Numbered from the stretch's first letter, positions 28,368 to 38,263 are shown. The stretch is DNA of 51,597 nucleotides from Planctomycetota bacterium (GCA_019456145.1 VRUL01000021.1:1-51597), one strand, 5' to 3'. Program-made: numbers and translations. Notes: a model not told the origin generated them from the letters alone.

Positions 28368-30560
28368 ATGGCTGCAAAAACAAATACTGAAACCGCATTG
28401 TTGATTTCGCTATTCTTTGTAGTACTGGTCTTCTCCGGAAGCGCTGGTGCACAAGTCATCTATGTTGATGCCGATGCTCCCGGTGCCAACAACGGCTCAA
28501 ACTGGACAGATGCTCACAACTATATTCGGGATGCCCTCAATGCCGCGGTGGCCTCAGACGAAATCCGCGTCGCCCAGGGAACATACACACCCGACCAGGG
28601 CGCCGGAGTCACCGCCGGCGACCGGTATGCAACATTCCAGCTTATCGATGGTGTAACTATTAAAGGTGGTTACGCCGGTTTCAGCCAACCAAACCCCGAT
28701 GCCAGAGATGTTGGGCTTTACGAAACTATCCTAAGTGGCGACTTGGCCGACAACGATGGTCCGGACTTCGCAAACAATGGTGAAAACAGTTACCAGGTTG
28801 TCACCGGCAGCGGCGCCGACGCCACGGCCGTCCTCGATGGCTTCACAATTACGGCCGGCAACGCAAATGGCACGGGGATGTACAGGTACGGTTCAGGCGT
28901 GTATAACGATCAGGGCAGCCCAACGTTGGCAAATTGTACGATCAGAAATAACTGGGCAAGCTCCGCCGCCGGCGGAGGAATGTACAACACCGGCAGCAGT
29001 CCCACCCTGACAAACTGCTCCCTCACAGACAACTGGCCCGACGCCATGGATAACTACGACAGCAGCAGCCCAACCATGAATAACTGCGCTTTCAGCGGCA
29101 ACTTCAAGGCCATGCACAATCAAAACAGCAGCCCCACATTGAACAATTGTACCTTCACTGACAACCAACGCGGCATGTATAATATCCAAAGCAGCCCGTC
29201 CCTGGACAACTGCGCATTCACCAACAATAACGGCGCGATGAGTAACTGGGGCGGCAGTAATCCGACGCTGACCGGCTGCACCTTCACCCAGAACACCTCT
29301 ACCGGTAATGGCGGCGGGATCTACAACGAAAACGCAAACCCCATACTGACCGACTGCGACTTCATCGGAAACTCAGCCGGTACCGGCGGCGCAATATACG
29401 ACTTCAACAGCAATCCGACCCTGACCAACTGCACCTTCACCCAGAACTCCGCCAGCTCTCATAGCGGCGCCATAAGAAACTTCAAGAGCAGCCCCGTGTT
29501 CAACAATTGCACATTCACAGAAAACTCGGCCGCAGATGACGCAGGCGCGATGGGTAACTCACAAAGCACACTCACGCTTACCAACTGCGCCTTCACTGCC
29601 AATTCAGGCAATGAGGGTGGTGCCATATTAAATGACGCTACAGACACAAATTTCACTGCATGTACATTCAGGAATAATTTAGCCAGTGCCGGTGGTGGTG
29701 CATTGGTCAGTTTTGGCGGGACTTCAACGCTAATGAGCTGCCTGTTTTCCGGCAACTGGGCTGATGGCGGCTTTAGTGGAGGAGGGGCGATGCTCTTTGA
29801 CGGAGGAGTGGTGACACTGACCAATTGCACCATTATTGGTAATGGAACGTTAAAGACCACCGGCGGCATACTAAATGATGGAAACATATTAATACTAACC
29901 AACTCTATCTTATGGAACAACAGGGACCAGGACGGTATCGACCAGGAAGCGCAGATCTGGCCCGATGGTACTATACAGGTTAGCTATTCTTGTATTCTCG
30001 GTGGCTGGGCCGGTATTGGCAATATTGTTGATGACCCCTTCGTTGTCTCGCCGGGATATTGGGACGCCGGAGGAAACTGGGTACAAGGCAATTACCATCT
30101 CCTCCCCTGGTCACCTTGCATCGATACCGGCGACCCGGCTTACATACCTGTACCCAACGAAACGGATTTAGACAACCAGCCCCGCGTAATTGGCGGCCAA
30201 ATCGACATGGGTGCTTACGAGCACGCTTTGCTCGTTCCCGTCGACGTGGATGTAAATCCCCCTGTCATAAATCTCAAAAGCCAGGGCAATTGGATTACTA
30301 CTTATCTTTATTTTCCCGAAGGATACGATGTTGCAGATGTTGACCCCGGCAGTCTCCGTCTTGAGGGTGATATTGAACAGCAGTGGATATGGTTCGACCA
30401 GGTAAATCGAGAGATCAGGGCAAGGTTCCCCCGCCGGGAAGTGCAGGTCATTCTCAGCGTTGGTGACGTCGAGCTGACGGTCACCGGCCTCTTCAACAAC
30501 GGGACCGCCTTCAAGGGAACGGGCTTAGTTAGGGTTCAGGATAAAGGCGGCAAAAAGTAG
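28368..30560 (+). CDS. Exported right-handed beta-helix protein
   Basis: 730 residues, AAGGAGG ribosome site. Signal peptide about 1-28, then the common planctomycete opener VIYVDADAPGANNGSNWTDA. Residues about 175-500 are repeated strands of the type SPTLTNCTFTQNSAS with GGGIYN or GGAIYD turns, like chlamydial polymorphic outer-membrane protein repeats; each turn is 22-30 residues. A final domain (VDVDVNPPVINLKSQGN..YDVADVDPGSLRLEG) is shared with the protein at 32719. Likely an exported adhesin or polysaccharide-active helix; no catalytic triad is seen. It has the same start context (GGAGGTTCGAAAATGGCTGC) as its paralogue. Confidence 0.87.
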   Translation: MAAKTNTETALLISLFFVVLVFSGSAGAQVIYVDADAPGANNGSNWTDAHNYIRDALNAAVASDEIRVAQGTYTPDQGAGVTAGDRYATFQLIDGVTIKGGYAGFSQPNPDARDVGLYETILSGDLADNDGPDFANNGENSYQVVTGSGADATAVLDGFTITAGNANGTGMYRYGSGVYNDQGSPTLANCTIRNNWASSAAGGGMYNTGSSPTLTNCSLTDNWPDAMDNYDSSSPTMNNCAFSGNFKAMHNQNSSPTLNNCTFTDNQRGMYNIQSSPSLDNCAFTNNNGAMSNWGGSNPTLTGCTFTQNTSTGNGGGIYNENANPILTDCDFIGNSAGTGGAIYDFNSNPTLTNCTFTQNSASSHSGAIRNFKSSPVFNNCTFTENSAADDAGAMGNSQSTLTLTNCAFTANSGNEGGAILNDATDTNFTACTFRNNLASAGGGALVSFGGTSTLMSCLFSGNWADGGFSGGGAMLFDGGVVTLTNCTIIGNGTLKTTGGILNDGNILILTNSILWNNRDQDGIDQEAQIWPDGTIQVSYSCILGGWAGIGNIVDDPFVVSPGYWDAGGNWVQGNYHLLPWSPCIDTGDPAYIPVPNETDLDNQPRVIGGQIDMGAYEHALLVPVDVDVNPPVINLKSQGNWITTYLYFPEGYDVADVDPGSLRLEGDIEQQWIWFDQVNREIRARFPRREVQVILSVGDVELTVTGLFNNGTAFKGTGLVRVQDKGGKK

Positions 30561-30619
30561 TACAGCTTCTGTTAAGCAGCATCTTACGCCGGCAGACATA
30601 ATCCTTTGGAGGAGGAGTG

Positions 30620-32065
30620 ATGAATAAATGTGGATTCTATATAACCGTCCTGGTAGCTCCCTTTTTTGTATCTGCCATCTCCCTCCATGCCCAGGCAAAA
30701 TCAGAACCGAACTCTTATAATCATTTGTTTGAAGTCAGAAATATTTGTGGATGGACGGTTTACATAAATAAACAGGACTTACTTGATCACCCCGACCAAA
30801 TGAATGCCGCCTTGGAGTATTTACATGCCCAGTTTTATCAGGTGACCCTCAACGTCCCCCGGGCCGCTGTCACCCAGACCCAACAGCGAGGCCCCATCTG
30901 GTTCGAGTACGACACCTTATCCAGCATAGCCTACCACGGAAGGGGCTGGTTAATCGCCAACAAATACCGCCCTCCCGATGTCAAAACGGTTATTGGTTTA
31001 ACCAGTGCAAAGACATTCATGCAAAAGTCTTATCACCAGCCCTGGGTCGTCTTTCACGAGCTCACGCATTGTTATGACCACAGGTTCCTTCGAAGCGACA
31101 AGAGTTATGACAAGTACAAACTCGACGAAGTCTACGACAACGCCATGGAAAAGGGAATTTATGATGCCGTCTTGTGCCGTTATTCTCTCAGCACAAAGCA
31201 TTACGGAGCCAACAACAGGGGCGAATATTTCGCCGAAAGTTCTGAAGCATATTTCGGAGCAAATGATTTCTACCCCTTTGTAAGGGCCGAGTTAAAAGAA
31301 TATGACCCCGATATGTATTATCTCCTGCAAAACCTCTGGGGCGTAGACGTGGCAGACCAGCAGAAGCGAACAAAAGACTTAGCCAACTTCCTCGACAGCG
31401 ATAAGAAAGACACAACCTGCAATCAATCTTTCATCCCTACCGAAAAATACTACAAAACAGATATCAAAGGCTGGACCGTTTATGTCAGTCCGCTCCTGCG
31501 CAGGCTCAGAGCTTATTCACAAAAGATACTCGATTTATTGGAATACAAGCTTTATCTCATAGATTTATATATGCCGGTAAGTTCCCTGGAAAAACTAAAA
31601 ACCACACCAGTTTGGCTCGAACTCGAAAATAACGCTGTCCCCTACATCGCGTATCATCACTGCGAAAATACTCTCAAAGCCAAAGGCCTCAATCCCGATA
31701 AATTAAACGCTATCGAGATCGGTTCCTCCGGAAATTTTGCGCGATGGCAGGAATTTCAAAAATTCATCCTCCTCCGCTACCTGGCTTACGCCTGTTATGA
31801 TAAATATCTCCCGGACCAACAGAAGCAGATTGATTCGGCCTATGCTAACACACTCAAATCCGGGAAATATACTTCCGTACTCCGCTTTGATGGCAGAAAG
31901 GTCAGGCACCCCGCCTTGAACAGCGCAAGAGAATATTTCGCGACAATGACCGAATCCTATTACGGCCTAAGCGGCCACTATCCATTCATTCAATTCGAGT
32001 TGCGGCAGTATGACCCCAATACATGTGATTTGATGTCAAAACTCTGGGGCTCAAAAGCAAAATAA
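30620..32065 (+). CDS. Exported zinc-peptidase-like protein, tandem duplication with a degenerate second copy
   Basis: 481 residues from ATG 30620 (GGAGGAG just upstream; a GTG one codon earlier is equally possible). Signal peptide about 1-26 (ending LHAQA). The first half carries VVFHELTHCYDHRF (His146, Glu147, His150) and GEYFAESSEAYF with Glu206 as third zinc ligand, a gluzincin pattern like that of anthrax-lethal-factor-type peptidases. The second half repeats the layout (GWTVYVSP for GWTVYINK, LRYLAYACYDKYL, REYFATMTESYYG) but lacks the His, Glu and third ligand, so it is probably not catalytic. It lies between two beta-helix genes in the same direction. Peptidase activity is inferred from motif only. 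Confidence 0.75.
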   Translation: MNKCGFYITVLVAPFFVSAISLHAQAKSEPNSYNHLFEVRNICGWTVYINKQDLLDHPDQMNAALEYLHAQFYQVTLNVPRAAVTQTQQRGPIWFEYDTLSSIAYHGRGWLIANKYRPPDVKTVIGLTSAKTFMQKSYHQPWVVFHELTHCYDHRFLRSDKSYDKYKLDEVYDNAMEKGIYDAVLCRYSLSTKHYGANNRGEYFAESSEAYFGANDFYPFVRAELKEYDPDMYYLLQNLWGVDVADQQKRTKDLANFLDSDKKDTTCNQSFIPTEKYYKTDIKGWTVYVSPLLRRLRAYSQKILDLLEYKLYLIDLYMPVSSLEKLKTTPVWLELENNAVPYIAYHHCENTLKAKGLNPDKLNAIEIGSSGNFARWQEFQKFILLRYLAYACYDKYLPDQQKQIDSAYANTLKSGKYTSVLRFDGRKVRHPALNSAREYFATMTESYYGLSGHYPFIQFELRQYDPNTCDLMSKLWGSKAK

Positions 32066-32085
32066 AATTTTTTACGAGAATCCAG

Positions 32086-32125
32086 CATCTCGTAGCGTAG
32101 TGAAGACACCTTAGGTGGAGAATCG
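32086..32125. repeat. 40-bp dispersed repeat, copy 1
   Basis: CATCTCGTAGCG...CACCTTAGGTGGAGAATCG; an inverted copy lies at 49987-50026 with 38 of 40 bases matching. The core CACCT-T-AGGTG is palindromic. Confidence 0.8.
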
Positions 32126-32340
32126 AGCATACGTCCCAAAAGAATTCTCTTGACTCGTGTTTCTCAATCGGATATACTTTTTATATCGATTATAGAGTTG
32201 GCGAAGCGAGGCTTTCTGCTTCGTTTGTATACCATTTTATACTGTGCAAGCACCGGCGGGGCAGAGGCAGAAGGTCATGAGAAAAGCAAAATCGGAGATT
32301 TTCACTGTTGTTGCCGATTGTGGCCCGGGAGCCGATGATG

Positions 32341-32594
32341 GAGATGAATTAGGTGAAATTTTAGTATAATTTGTAAAATTTTGTAGAAAAAGCAAAATTC
32401 CACAAGAAACTGCGTCAAGTTTTGTGGTTTCGTTGTACTTATTAATAGTATCGCGCGAACAATAATAGAGATGAATTAGGTGAAATTTTAGTATAATTTG
32501 TAAAAGTTTGCAGAAAAAGCAAAATTCCACAAAAAAAAGTGTAATGTTTTGTGGTTTCGTTGCACTTATTAATAGTTTCGCACCAACGATAATA
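32341..32594. repeat. Tandem 127-bp direct repeat, two copies
   Basis: Copies start at 32341 and 32468 with GAGATGAATTAGGTGAAATT and end just before another GAGA at 32595. Each contains AAAATTCCACAA and TTTTGTGG arms; in the second copy CCACAAAA/TTTTGTGG forms an 8-bp hairpin. A minus-strand open frame across both copies is a by-product. The rest of the 32066-32718 gap shows no gene. Confidence 0.85.
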
Positions 32595-32718
32595 GAGATA
32601 GTGTCGAATTGGTCAAAAAAGTGCAGTTGCGTGATAAGCAATGTCTGAATCGCCTTGCATTCATTTGCCGTAAAGAAAGCGGTTTTAGGCCCAAAGCAAC
32701 GTAAATGGAGGTTCGAAA

Positions 32719-35613
32719 ATGGCTGCTAAAACATTTCTTAAAGCCATACTGGCAATTTCCCTGTTCTCTCTAATCATGCTTCTTTCCACCTCCGCTCAGG
32801 TAAATACAACAACACTTGCGCCGAACTCATATTCTATTGTTAAAGATAAGATAGAGTATTACATGCAGACGGATAAAGCGGCCTATGATGTGCATGAAAA
32901 TGTTCAAATGTTGTACAGGGTAACCAATGTGGGGAAGAAGGACGTGGAGTTTATATTCACCTATGGGCCGATAGACAATACTTGCGACTGGATGGTGGAT
33001 AAGGACGAGATCAGAATTTGGGATAATTTGGTTCGGCCGGTTACATGGTACGGTACTTCATTTAATCTTGGTCCTTCTCAATCGTATGAATACATGTATA
33101 TGTGGTATATGACTGATAAAAATGGCGTCAATATTTCAACAGGAAATTATGCTGTAACCGGAGTCTTAGGTTATCCTTCAAGCCATGAAAGATATGTTCC
33201 GGTTTCTGTTTCTATAGATATTATCCAGGAACCAGGAACACATTATGTTAACCCCGGCGAAAGCATACAGGCAAGAATATATGACCCAAATGTTGTTGAT
33301 GGCCATACTATCATAGTATATCCCGGCACATATATTGAAAACATCAATTTCAACGGCAAAAACATCACCCTCAGAAGCACAGACCCAAATGATCCAAATG
33401 TGGCCGCTGTAACAATTATTGACGGCAACCAGAATGGTTCTGTGGTAACTTTCAATAGTGGTGAAGATGCAAATTGCGTTTTGAATGGTTTCACCATCAC
33501 AAACGGCAACGCCGAATATGGAGGCGGAATCTACTGCGTTTTACCGCCGGACCCACCGCCGATTCCGCCACCGCCTCCACCACCGGGAACACTTAGTGAG
33601 CAATCATCTCCGGAAGTTCTCTCTGAGACAAACTTAACTGCCCCCACGATTAAAAACTGCATTATCAGCAATAACTCAGCAGACCGAGGCGGCGGGATGT
33701 ACAATGAGAACGGCAATCCGATCATAAAAAACTGTACCTTCAGAGAAAACTTCGCGCTCAGGTATGGGGCTGGAATGTATAACGGCTCGTTTAGCAGCCC
33801 AACAATGACAAACTGCACATTCAGCACCAACTCAGCGTCCTCGGGTGGTGGAATGTTCAACTTTAATAGTACCCCGACAATGACCAACTGCGCATTAGAC
33901 AATAATCTGGCAGATTACCAAGGCGGAGGGGCATACAACGTTTTTTGCATCTCCACGCTGACTGGCTGCACCTTCAACGACAACGTCTCTACTGACCATG
34001 GCGGTGGGATGTACAACGACCAGAGCACCTTGACCCTGACGAATTGCAATTTCTTCGGCAACTCGGCCTACGACGGTGGCGGGTTGTACAACGACCAGAG
34101 CACGCTGACCCTCACAAACTGTACCTTTACTGACAACTCTGCCATAGGGATTATGAACTCGAGAGATTATGGCACAGGTGGCGCAATATTCAACGACCAT
34201 AGTAGCTCGAATTTGACTAACTGCGCCTTCAACGAGAACTCGGCCGGTGACTTCGGCGGCGGAATCTACAATACCCAGAGCAGCCCAACAATGACTAACT
34301 GTACCTTCAGTGAGAACTCGGCCTTCTACGAGGGCGGCGGAATGGCAAACTTTGAGAGCTCCCCGACACTGACAAACTGCGCATTCAGTGAGAACTCGGC
34401 AAGATTGGGCGGCGGCATGTATAACCGCGAGAGCAGCCCGATTGTGGCCAACTGCACCTTTATCACCAACTCGGCAATCTCGGGTGCCGGGATTTTTAAT
34501 CAATTCAACAACAGCCTGACGCTGAAAAACTGCACGTTCACCGGAAACTTAGCTCAGTACAATGGCGGGGGAATCTATAATACAGATGGCATTACGACAC
34601 TGGACAATTGTATCTTATGGGAAAATAGGGGCAAGGACGGTACGGACGAATCAGCACAGATTTTCGGTACTTCCATCATCGTCGACTACAGTTGCATCCA
34701 GGGCTGGACGGGGGCATTAGGCGGAACAGGCAACATCGGTGCTGATCCGTGCTTCGTGGCACCGGGATATTATTTGGGACCTAATTGTATAGGAGGTTAT
34801 GCTTACTATGGTTGCACGTACGATTGGATAGGTGGTGACTATCATCTATTCCCTGATTCGCTTTGTATCAATGCCGGCGATCCGAATTATATACCCGGAC
34901 CCAATGAAACAGACCTCGATGGCAATCCGCGAATAATCGCCGGACGAATCGACATGGGGGGTTACGAAGCGCCGCCACCGGCCGAGGTCAGGATTACTCC
35001 CCGTACAATAAATCTCGCAAGCAAAGGCAATTCAATTACTTGTTACCTCTGGCTTCCCGAGAATTACGATGTTGCGGACATTGACCCCAACGGCGTTCTT
35101 CTCCAGGGCAAAATTGAAGCTGAGTCTGTTCAAATAGACCAGGGAAAGCAGGTTGTAACAGCCAGGTTCAGTTACGAACAGCTTAAGGGAATCCTCGACG
35201 CCGGTGACGTCGACCTGACAATCAGTGTCCGGTTAACGGATGCAACCGTATTCCAGGGCACAGATGTTATTAAAGTTACATATAAAGGTGGTGGAAAATT
35301 TGCTAAGCCCGTTGAGGCCAGCAATCCGAATCCCCCTGATGGCGCAACAGGCGTCAGCAGGACCGCTGATTTGAGTTGGAAGCCTAGTCCCTCTGCCACA
35401 TCGCGCGATGTGTACTTTGGAACCGGTAACCCTCCACCGTTCATTGGTAACCAGACTGCGACAGCATTTGACCCCGGCACAATGGATTATGAAACGACTT
35501 ATTATTGGCGTATCGATGAGATAAATAAATGGGGTACAACCACAGGCCAAATCTGGAGTTTCACGACTGTTCCGGTCCCACCACCTCCTCCCCCACCGCC
35601 ACCGCCGCCATAA
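32719..35613 (+). CDS. Exported BsuPI-like / beta-helix / fibronectin-like protein with poly-Pro tail
   Basis: 964 residues, ribosome site TGGAGG. Signal peptide about 1-27. Residues about 36-160 resemble the BsuPI (intracellular proteinase inhibitor) beta domain (YYMQTDKAAYDVHENVQMLY). Then about 170-640 beta-helix turns (PTMTNCTFSENSAFYEGGGM), broken at about 275-300 by a Pro-rich loop. Then a C-terminal domain shared with the 28368 gene (YDVADIDPNGVLLQG) and a fibronectin-III-like domain (ASNPNPPDGATGVSRTADLS, TYYWRIDEINKWG), ending in 11 Pro. It is a paralogue of the 28368 product. A surface role is likely; function unknown. Confidence 0.86.
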   Translation: MAAKTFLKAILAISLFSLIMLLSTSAQVNTTTLAPNSYSIVKDKIEYYMQTDKAAYDVHENVQMLYRVTNVGKKDVEFIFTYGPIDNTCDWMVDKDEIRIWDNLVRPVTWYGTSFNLGPSQSYEYMYMWYMTDKNGVNISTGNYAVTGVLGYPSSHERYVPVSVSIDIIQEPGTHYVNPGESIQARIYDPNVVDGHTIIVYPGTYIENINFNGKNITLRSTDPNDPNVAAVTIIDGNQNGSVVTFNSGEDANCVLNGFTITNGNAEYGGGIYCVLPPDPPPIPPPPPPPGTLSEQSSPEVLSETNLTAPTIKNCIISNNSADRGGGMYNENGNPIIKNCTFRENFALRYGAGMYNGSFSSPTMTNCTFSTNSASSGGGMFNFNSTPTMTNCALDNNLADYQGGGAYNVFCISTLTGCTFNDNVSTDHGGGMYNDQSTLTLTNCNFFGNSAYDGGGLYNDQSTLTLTNCTFTDNSAIGIMNSRDYGTGGAIFNDHSSSNLTNCAFNENSAGDFGGGIYNTQSSPTMTNCTFSENSAFYEGGGMANFESSPTLTNCAFSENSARLGGGMYNRESSPIVANCTFITNSAISGAGIFNQFNNSLTLKNCTFTGNLAQYNGGGIYNTDGITTLDNCILWENRGKDGTDESAQIFGTSIIVDYSCIQGWTGALGGTGNIGADPCFVAPGYYLGPNCIGGYAYYGCTYDWIGGDYHLFPDSLCINAGDPNYIPGPNETDLDGNPRIIAGRIDMGGYEAPPPAEVRITPRTINLASKGNSITCYLWLPENYDVADIDPNGVLLQGKIEAESVQIDQGKQVVTARFSYEQLKGILDAGDVDLTISVRLTDATVFQGTDVIKVTYKGGGKFAKPVEASNPNPPDGATGVSRTADLSWKPSPSATSRDVYFGTGNPPPFIGNQTATAFDPGTMDYETTYYWRIDEINKWGTTTGQIWSFTTVPVPPPPPPPPPPP

Positions 35614-35620
35614 TTAGCTT

Positions 35621-35758
35621 ATGTCACGACCTCTATGCTATAAAAAGTCTGCCGATATCGACATGAAAGTCACCGGCCGATTGACCGATGGAACAGTCTT
35701 TGAAGCCACCGATGTGATTAAGGTACTAAATAAAATCGGCCGAAAATCACATAACTAA
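35621..35758 (+). pseudogene. Orphan C-terminal fragment of a third beta-helix paralogue
   Basis: A 45-codon frame beginning 7 bases after the previous stop encodes ADIDMKVTGRLTDGTVFEAT followed by DVIKVLNKIGRKSHN. This matches the C-terminal block of the 32719 product (DVDLTISVRLTDATVFQGT, DVIKV) and, less closely, of the 28368 product. Nothing upstream continues the domain in frame, so it is probably the tail of a lost or recombined gene. Confidence 0.65.
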
Positions 35759-35904
35759 AGCCCTCAGTAACACAAGGCCTTGAATTCTTACAAAAGCCCA
35801 ATATTTGTATTGAATTTAATGGCTGTATGTGGTAAAAGTTCTTTAGCCCCCACGGCCGGCGTGGGTGCCTGGTTGTTAAGGAATCTTAATGGAGGAATAA
35901 TGTC

Positions 35905-37899
35905 ATGAAAAAGCAATACAGAATCCTGACCCTCACCGTTATTGCCGCTGTCTTGGTCACCGGCCTGCTCCACGCTGAAGAACACGACAGAGAGGGTGCT
36001 TTTGCCGGCGTCTTCCTAAAGCGGGCCGAACGCCGGCTCGGCGATGGCGAGTATCTGGCTATCGTTGTAAAGCCCTTTGAACACGATGGCCATGTGACCG
36101 TTATTGTGCCTCGAAACGACGATTTTATGCACGCCGCCCGCGCACTCAAAGAAGGCGACAAAGTCCAAATCGGTTTCGTTAGAGAAGAGGGCCAAAAGTG
36201 GCTCAAACGAATCGAGATAGAACGCCGCACAGAAGAACGCGGGCACTCCGAAGAAGAACTCCACCGCCGTGAGCTTAGCCGGCACCGCGAAGAACTTCAA
36301 AACCGGGCGCGTGAAATCAAGCACGAAATCCAAGGCCTCCGGGATGGCCAGGATGCAGAAGCCCGCGAGCTTAAAGCCCATTTAAACGAGATTCATGAAC
36401 AGCTCCGAAATATCGAACGCCAGCTTAAAGGTCCCGAGAGCCAGGAACGTAGGATCGAACGCAAAAAGCTTGAGTTGAAAAAGGAACATAAACCCCGGCA
36501 GCGCGAGATGGCGGCACGTATGGAAAAACTGCACGCCCAAATCGCGGAGCTAAAAGAAGCTGCTCAGCAGGCCGCCGAACAGGGATATCATGACAAGGCC
36601 GACCTGCTCCGCCAAAAGGCTAAGTTGTTAGCTGAAAAGATCAAGGCACATGCTGGCCAGGGTAAAGAAAAACAAGGCCAAATGCTAAAGCAAAACATTG
36701 TGCGCCTAAGAGATATGGCAAGCCAGGCTAAGCAGCAGGGCCAAATGGAAAAGTCTCGGGAGCTATGGGAGAAAGCCGAAGAGCTTGAGCGGGTACTAAA
36801 AAGTGAATTTGAGCGTCCCGCCAAAAAAGGGCACAAACCCAAAGACCGCCCGGATATGCATAAGCCCAAAGGCCACTCGGGAATGCACCTGCCCAAAGAC
36901 CACCCGGATATACGTCCGAAAAAAGGTCAACCGCAAAAGACTTGTGCCGAATGTCACCATAAAAAGCACCCGCCCAAAGGCCACCCGGCAGTGAAGGAAC
37001 ATGGAGATCACCCTCAAATGCACCCGCCCAAAGGCCACCTCGAAATGCATCCGCCCAAAGGCCACCCGGGAATGAAGGAACATGGAGGTCCCCCTCAAAT
37101 GCACCCGCCCAAAGGCCACCTCGAAATGCATCCGCCCAAAGGCCACCCGGCAATACATCCACCTCTGCTAAATCCTCCTCCGTTACAGCATCGGCTGCCC
37201 GGAATCAAAGAACATTTCAACAATCTCGAAGCAAATTTAAAGGAAGCCATCGAAGTACGTCTGCAGAGGATTACTGGGGCTTTCAAGGACCTTGCAGCGC
37301 GTGTTGAGCGAATGGAAAGACAGCTCCGCCGGATTAATGCAGAAAACGAGCGATTGAAGACGGAATTACGCCGAAGACAGTCGCCCGCGCAAGAACGCCA
37401 AAGGCAAGTCCGCAGGCCAGGAGTCGATGCGCAAAGAAGAGGCAGGCGGGAATCTGAGTTACGAAGGGAGCACGACGAACGCAGGAGAACAGACCGAGGA
37501 GAACGTGCAGAACGCCAAAGAAACCGCGTGCCCCGAGAAAGAGAGCGAGTAGAGCGTGCAGAACGCCAGGAAATCGAGGAACGCGAGGGAGACCGAGACC
37601 ATGCTGAACGCAGGGAACGCCGTTTGATAAGAGACCGCGACGAACGCCGCCAGGACCAGGAGCGCGAAAGGGACCGCGACGCCGACGACGATGACGATGA
37701 TGATGACCGCGACGATGACGAAGACGCCGACGATGATGATGACGACCGCGACGCCGACGACCGCGACGACGACGATGACGCCGACGACGATGACGATGAC
37801 CGCGACGACGACGACGACGAGGACGATGATGAAGACGACGACGACGACGATGAAGATGACGATGATGACGACGATGATGAGGATGAGGATCGGGAGTAA
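35905..37899 (+). CDS. Exported coiled-coil protein with His-Pro repeats, one CxxCH and a poly-Asp tail
   Basis: 664 residues, GGAGG ribosome site. Signal peptide about 1-24, a small domain 25-95, then charged coiled coil about 100-310. Residues about 320-430 are PPKGHP-type repeats, including two copies of a 27-residue unit (81 bp, offset 36991 to 37072), and KTCAECHH holds one CxxCH at 347-351, the c-type haem signature. A second coiled coil (430-490), an Arg/Glu-rich stretch (490-590) and a 72-residue tail of nearly pure Asp/Glu with Arg (593-664) follow. The tail is encoded by GAC/GAT runs prone to slippage. Metal, mineral or haem binding is possible; no family recognised. Confidence 0.8.
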   Translation: MKKQYRILTLTVIAAVLVTGLLHAEEHDREGAFAGVFLKRAERRLGDGEYLAIVVKPFEHDGHVTVIVPRNDDFMHAARALKEGDKVQIGFVREEGQKWLKRIEIERRTEERGHSEEELHRRELSRHREELQNRAREIKHEIQGLRDGQDAEARELKAHLNEIHEQLRNIERQLKGPESQERRIERKKLELKKEHKPRQREMAARMEKLHAQIAELKEAAQQAAEQGYHDKADLLRQKAKLLAEKIKAHAGQGKEKQGQMLKQNIVRLRDMASQAKQQGQMEKSRELWEKAEELERVLKSEFERPAKKGHKPKDRPDMHKPKGHSGMHLPKDHPDIRPKKGQPQKTCAECHHKKHPPKGHPAVKEHGDHPQMHPPKGHLEMHPPKGHPGMKEHGGPPQMHPPKGHLEMHPPKGHPAIHPPLLNPPPLQHRLPGIKEHFNNLEANLKEAIEVRLQRITGAFKDLAARVERMERQLRRINAENERLKTELRRRQSPAQERQRQVRRPGVDAQRRGRRESELRREHDERRRTDRGERAERQRNRVPRERERVERAERQEIEEREGDRDHAERRERRLIRDRDERRQDQERERDRDADDDDDDDDRDDDEDADDDDDDRDADDRDDDDDADDDDDDRDDDDDEDDDEDDDDDDEDDDDDDDDEDEDRE

Positions 37900-38263
37900 G
37901 AAGAAGTCCGTTGTTCTCTTTTACTGAAGGATAAAAAGTATCAACTTAGCGGGCCCTATGGTTTTGCTGTATGAGTTTGTGCGTACCAGGTACAAACTGA
38001 TATGCGGCCGGACGTTGGATTGAAGCTATAAGATGCAAAGCCATGGAAGTAAAACCTTATCAGGCCGCCGGGATGTGCGGGCTATTATAGACAAACCGTT
38101 AAACTTGCAGACCTAAAAGGTCGATTTTACTTCGGCTCGGCCTGTTTTTATAGTCAGATACAACGGATTTTCTTTGACAGTACCTTTTTTTGATATAGTG
38201 TATTGCCTTAGTTTGTAGTCAATTGTGGATATGCCGGAACTATTGGGCTCTGCGAGGTGATGG
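37900..38263. other. Intergenic region before the kinase
   Basis: No gene seen. It contains a hairpin (AGTTTGT/ACAAACT, 37974-37998) without a T-tract and, at 38174-38179, TTGACA with only a weak -10 (TAGTGT, 16-base spacer) that may serve the kinase gene. Confidence 0.45.

Noticed and set aside
32237..32641. 134-codon minus-strand frame
   Set aside because: Spans the two 127-bp repeats and repeats itself accordingly; no start signal or domain.
36728..37162. Minus-strand frames with GGLWAGAFEGDL-type repeats
   Set aside because: Antisense shadow of the PPKGHP repeat region of the 35905 gene; no ribosome site.
37691..37927. Open frame rich in Met and Thr
   Set aside because: It is the shifted reading of the GAC/GAT repeats that encode the poly-Asp tail.
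38030..38080. GATGCAAAGCC...GGCCGCCGGG resembling part of a c-di-GMP-I (GEMM) riboswitch
   Set aside because: The partner GGCAAACC arm and tetraloop receptor are missing, and the region lies upstream of the likely kinase promoter, so it could not act on that mRNA.
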